DNA from: Streptomyces sp. AV19
GTDB taxonomy: Bacteria > Actinomycetota > Actinomycetes > Streptomycetales > Streptomycetaceae
Length of the DNA: 64,000 nucleotides
Reading direction: 5' to 3'
Assembly (NCBI RefSeq): GCF_015999245.1
Contig: NZ_JAEAMR010000003.1
Location: forward strand, 677,671-741,670
In this document: one piece after another, positions 61,826 through 64,000 of the stretch
How the letters are laid out: each line of letters begins with the position of its first letter
How positions within the stretch are numbered: position 1 is the first letter of the stretch
Notes under the pieces: model-generated
What the model was told of the DNA's origin: nothing
The model's input: the letters and a program-made list of their open reading frames with translations, nothing else
The model's database searches: none
Program-made: the position numbers and the translations under genes

Positions 61826-62413
61826 TCATGGTCGCAGCGTGGCGTGGACGACGAGGTTCCGCGCGGGCCGTTCGCCGGGGTCCGGGGCGCCCGCGCACGT
61901 GACCAGGAGCAGCTTCCGCTCCTGCGATGCCGGCTGCTCCTTCCGGGCGACGGGCACGCTCTTCTCGACGGTCTCGGTCCGGGTGACGACGAAGTGCAGC
62001 ACCCGGCCGTCGCCCCGCTCGACGTCGATCACCGTGCCCTCGTCCACGGCGTCCAGCTTCCGGAAGACCGCCGTCCGGCCGTCCCGGTCGTCCCGGTGCC
62101 CGATGATCACGGCGACGCCGCGCTCGCCGGGGATGGCGCCGCCGCTGTACCAGCCGGCCGTCATCCCCTGCTCGGGCGGCGGGCCCTGGACGCTGCGGTC
62201 CTTGCCGAGGGTGTTGACGCGGATCAGCGGGCTGTCCACGCCGAGGGACGGGATGCGCACCCGCTGCGGCTCGTCGGCCGACGCCGGGGTGCCGATGGCC
62301 TTGTCGTCGACGCCGCCGACGCGCCCGAAGCAGCCGCCGCCCAGCAGGGCCAGGGGCAGCGCCAGACAGGCCAGCCCGGCGAGGCCGAGGGCGATCTGGC
62401 GTGCACGGGACAT
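61826..62413 (-). CDS. Class F sortase
   Basis: A 195-aa sortase. A hydrophobic N-terminal anchor (QIALGLAGLACLALPLALL) precedes the sortase beta-barrel with His106 (VIIGHRD), Cys173 (LLVTCAG) and Arg185 (PARNLVV). Class F enzymes in actinobacteria lack the strand and lid features of classes A and E, and their substrates are poorly known. No LPxTG protein is adjacent. ATG 62411-62413 with GGAG upstream was chosen over TTG 62437. Confidence 0.9.
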   Translation of the reverse strand: MSRARQIALGLAGLACLALPLALLGGGCFGRVGGVDDKAIGTPASADEPQRVRIPSLGVDSPLIRVNTLGKDRSVQGPPPEQGMTAGWYSGGAIPGERGVAVIIGHRDDRDGRTAVFRKLDAVDEGTVIDVERGDGRVLHFVVTRTETVEKSVPVARKEQPASQERKLLLVTCAGAPDPGERPARNLVVHATLRP

Positions 62414-62556
62414 GGATCCGCTCCGGTTCGGGGGCAAAGGACGGGCCCCACGCTACGGAGGCCCGCCGTGCGGCCGCCTCGGGTAAACGGCCAGAGTTGC
62501 CGGCCCCGCATCAGCCGAAAGGATGAGGCCCGCGGTTCGGAACAGACGCGGTCGAT

Positions 62557-63126
62557 TCAGCGCACGAGTCGCTGGAAGAGGCCCCACGTGAACTCCGCCA
62601 CGTGCTCCGCGCGGCGGCCGGACGCGTCCGGGGCCGTGAAGGCGAGCTGCCAGCGGGTGGGGGCGGTGCCCTCCATGGGGCGGGCGGGGGCGAAGGCGCG
62701 GGCGGTCTCGTCCACCGTGCAGGACCAGGGGGTCAGGTCCTCGACGGTGCGCGGGGCGGGGGAAGGGGCGCCGGGGGCGCGGACGAGCCATTCGTTCCAG
62801 ACGGCGCCGCCCGGGGCGGTGAGGACCTCGAAGCGGAGGTCCGGCCAGAGGGGGACGGGCCAGGTCGCGGCCCGCGCGGTGAGGTCGCCGACGCGGCGCT
62901 CGGCGACGTGCTCCGGCGGGCCGAGGACGGAGCGGTAGCGGGGGCCCGCGCCGCGGCGGCGGGGGGAGTGGAGCATGGCCTGCCAGCGGCGGTTGGCCTC
63001 GCGCATCTCGGCCCGGGTGACGTGGAGTCGGCGGAGGGCGTCCTCGACGAGGTCCGGCTGATGGTCGGCCATGCGACGGAGGAGGACGAGCTGGAAGTCG
63101 AGGGGGGTGAAGGGGGCGGGGTCCAT
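62557..63126 (-). CDS. Hypothetical protein (189 aa)
   Basis: A 189-aa protein with a helical N-terminus ([27 protein letters not shown]) and a beta-rich remainder with Trp-rich positions ([40 protein letters not shown]). No motif is recognised. The start is ATG 63126; a GTG 18 bp further is possible. It lies 41 bp downstream of the MarR gene in the same direction and could be cotranscribed. The function is unknown. Confidence 0.7.
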   Translation of the reverse strand: MDPAPFTPLDFQLVLLRRMADHQPDLVEDALRRLHVTRAEMREANRRWQAMLHSPRRRGAGPRYRSVLGPPEHVAERRVGDLTARAATWPVPLWPDLRFEVLTAPGGAVWNEWLVRAPGAPSPAPRTVEDLTPWSCTVDETARAFAPARPMEGTAPTRWQLAFTAPDASGRRAEHVAEFTWGLFQRLVR

Positions 63127-63167
63127 GGGGTCATGGTGGTGCACGGGGCGGGTGGGCGGAGGGGGTT

Positions 63168-63695
63168 TCACTCCGCCTCCCCCGACTCTCCTGCGTCCCT
63201 TGCTTCCCCCGCCTCTCCCGCTTCCCCTAGCGCCTCTCCCACCTCTCCCGCTTCCCCCAGCATTCGCCGCAGCAGGTCCCGCAGCGTCGTCCGCTCCTCC
63301 GGCGACAGGCGGCTCAGGGGTTCGCGCGCGAAGTCCAGGCCCTCGCGCAGGCGCTCCGCCGTCCCGCGGCCGTCGGGGGTGACCGCGGCCACCTTGACGC
63401 GGCGGTCGGCCGGGTCCGGGCGGCGCTCGACCAGGCCGCGGGCGGCGAGGCGGTCGACGATGCCCGTCACGTTCGACGGCTCGCACTTGAGCCGCTCCGC
63501 GATCCGCCGCATCGGCAGCGGCTCGCGGGCCAGGAGGGCGAGGACGCGGGCCTGGGCGCCGGTGAGGGAGTGGCGGGCGGCCGCCTCGTCGTACTCCTCG
63601 TGGTAGCGCACCACGACCGTCCCGATGAGGTCCACGACTTCGACGGTCAGAGGGTCGGGGCTCTTCCGGGGTGCCGGTGTCGACGACAGTGCCAT
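63168..63695 (-). CDS. MarR-family regulator with a Glu/Gly-rich tail
   Basis: A 175-aa regulator. The winged-helix DNA-binding part ([41 protein letters not shown]) is typical of MarR. The last about 30 residues are a run of E/G/A in imperfect EAGE repeats, an unusual low-complexity tail. Divergent from an MDR-type oxidoreductase with two overlapping inverted repeats in the 87-bp gap, so it probably represses that gene and itself. Ligand unknown. Confidence 0.9.
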   Translation of the reverse strand: MALSSTPAPRKSPDPLTVEVVDLIGTVVVRYHEEYDEAAARHSLTGAQARVLALLAREPLPMRRIAERLKCEPSNVTGIVDRLAARGLVERRPDPADRRVKVAAVTPDGRGTAERLREGLDFAREPLSRLSPEERTTLRDLLRRMLGEAGEVGEALGEAGEAGEARDAGESGEAE

Positions 63696-63712
63696 GGGAC
63701 CAGCCTACCCGG

Positions 63713-63766
63713 TTGCTTGACAACATAAAATATCTAGGTCAACTATTGTTTCATCTGCTGAAGCAA
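63713..63766. promoter_or_regulatory. Divergent promoter/operator between MarR and oxidoreductase genes
   Basis: An outer inverted repeat ttgctt (63713-63718)/aagcaa (63761-63766) and an inner one ttgac (63717-63721)/gtcaa (63738-63742) occur in sharply AT-rich DNA (63717-63755). TTGACA at 63717 can serve as the plus-strand -35. This is a typical MarR-controlled divergent region. Confidence 0.65.
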
Positions 63767-63782
63767 ATAGGAGGCCCTCACC

Positions 63783-64000
63783 GTGTCCATTCCCGCCACC
63801 GCCCGCGCCTGGCACCTCGTCTCCCGCCCGGTCGGCGAGCCGAGGCCCGGGGACTTCGCGCTCCGCGAGGAGCCCGTCGCCGAGCCCGCCGACGGGCAGA
63901 TCGTCGTCCGCAACCTCCACCTGTCCGTCGATCCGTACATGCGCGGGCGGATGAGCGACCGCAAGTCGTACGTGCCGCCGTACGTGCTCGACCGGCCGAT
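63783..64000 (+). CDS. MDR-type NADP-dependent oxidoreductase, N-terminal part (cut by window end)
   Basis: The first 72 codons of a zinc-independent medium-chain reductase of the CurA/leukotriene-B4 dehydrogenase type (RAWHLVSRPVGEPRPGDF, then VRNLHLSVDPYMRGRM). This family reduces alpha,beta-unsaturated ketones or aldehydes with NADPH. The DPYMRGRM motif is diagnostic. GTG 63783 has AGGAGG 8 nt upstream. Divergent from MarR and probably its target. The Rossmann domain is outside the window. Confidence 0.9.
   Translation, partial: MSIPATARAWHLVSRPVGEPRPGDFALREEPVAEPADGQIVVRNLHLSVDPYMRGRMSDRKSYVPPYVLDRP

Overview
The window is about 64 kb of very GC-rich chromosome from an actinomycete, almost certainly a Streptomyces. 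The signs are heavy use of GTG/TTG starts, many 4-bp ATGA/GTGA stop-start overlaps, DtxR-type iron boxes, a dnaG-hrdA-type sigma pair, SAV_915/DUF6879-type streptomycete families and a Tat-exported DUF1259 protein. No CRISPR array, rRNA operon or intact prophage is visible. Names are assigned from motifs and remembered family features, not from a database search.

Region 1 (1-11.2 kb) holds the end of a GH18 chitinase, then a minus-strand operon of four tightly coupled genes. It encodes a 1,972-aa KS-AT-ACP-KR-DH megasynthase of the PfaA/polyunsaturated-fatty-acid type, a tandem hot-dog dehydratase like the end of PfaC, a PfaD-like FMN enoyl reductase and an APH-fold small-molecule kinase. Region 2 (11.2-22.6 kb) carries a secreted HEXXH metalloprotease, an Eis-like acetyltransferase and an iron-acquisition block. 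That block has two iron boxes, an iron-box GNAT, a siderophore-interacting flavoprotein, two FecCD permeases and a heterodimeric ABC exporter of IrtAB type, with no binding protein or import ATPase nearby.

Region 3 (22.4-36.7 kb) is accessory. It has an XRE regulator facing a DUF6879 pair, a frameshifted conserved gene, a NarL-type two-component system, a GntR/MFS pair and a five-gene operon that looks like a type VII secretion cargo set (EspC-like protein with a YxxxD signal, a WXG-headed 422-aa protein with a glycine-rich C-terminus, and membrane partners). A TetR/aldo-keto reductase pair with a clear palindromic operator follows. The region ends in a scar: a decayed IS605-type element (tnpA 5' fragment, frameshifted tnpB, intact right end) lies between the remains of an MFS gene and an MmyB-type regulator that both lack their 5' ends.

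Region 4 (36.9-64 kb) is mostly core chromosome: dus, phnA/yjdM, ppdK, an ArsR-like regulator, a KimA-like APC potassium transporter, an SDR, a secreted trypsin-like protease, dGTPase, a ferredoxin reductase-like flavoprotein, dnaG, an hrdA-like sigma factor, an FGGY kinase, two tRNA-Asn genes plus a CAU tRNA, a DUF1259 protein, thioredoxin, a histidine phosphatase, OsmC, DUF1275, a class F sortase, MarR and a divergent oxidoreductase cut by the window end.

The most unusual non-coding signals are these: (i) a tandem array of 11-bp direct repeats between the KimA-like gene and its divergent neighbour; (ii) two copies of an interspersed repeat built from hairpins whose stems differ but whose loop is always C-GNA-G; (iii) a cluster of strong hairpins in the 531-bp gap after ppdK; and (iv) two adjacent tRNA-Asn genes that differ only by one compensatory acceptor-stem pair.
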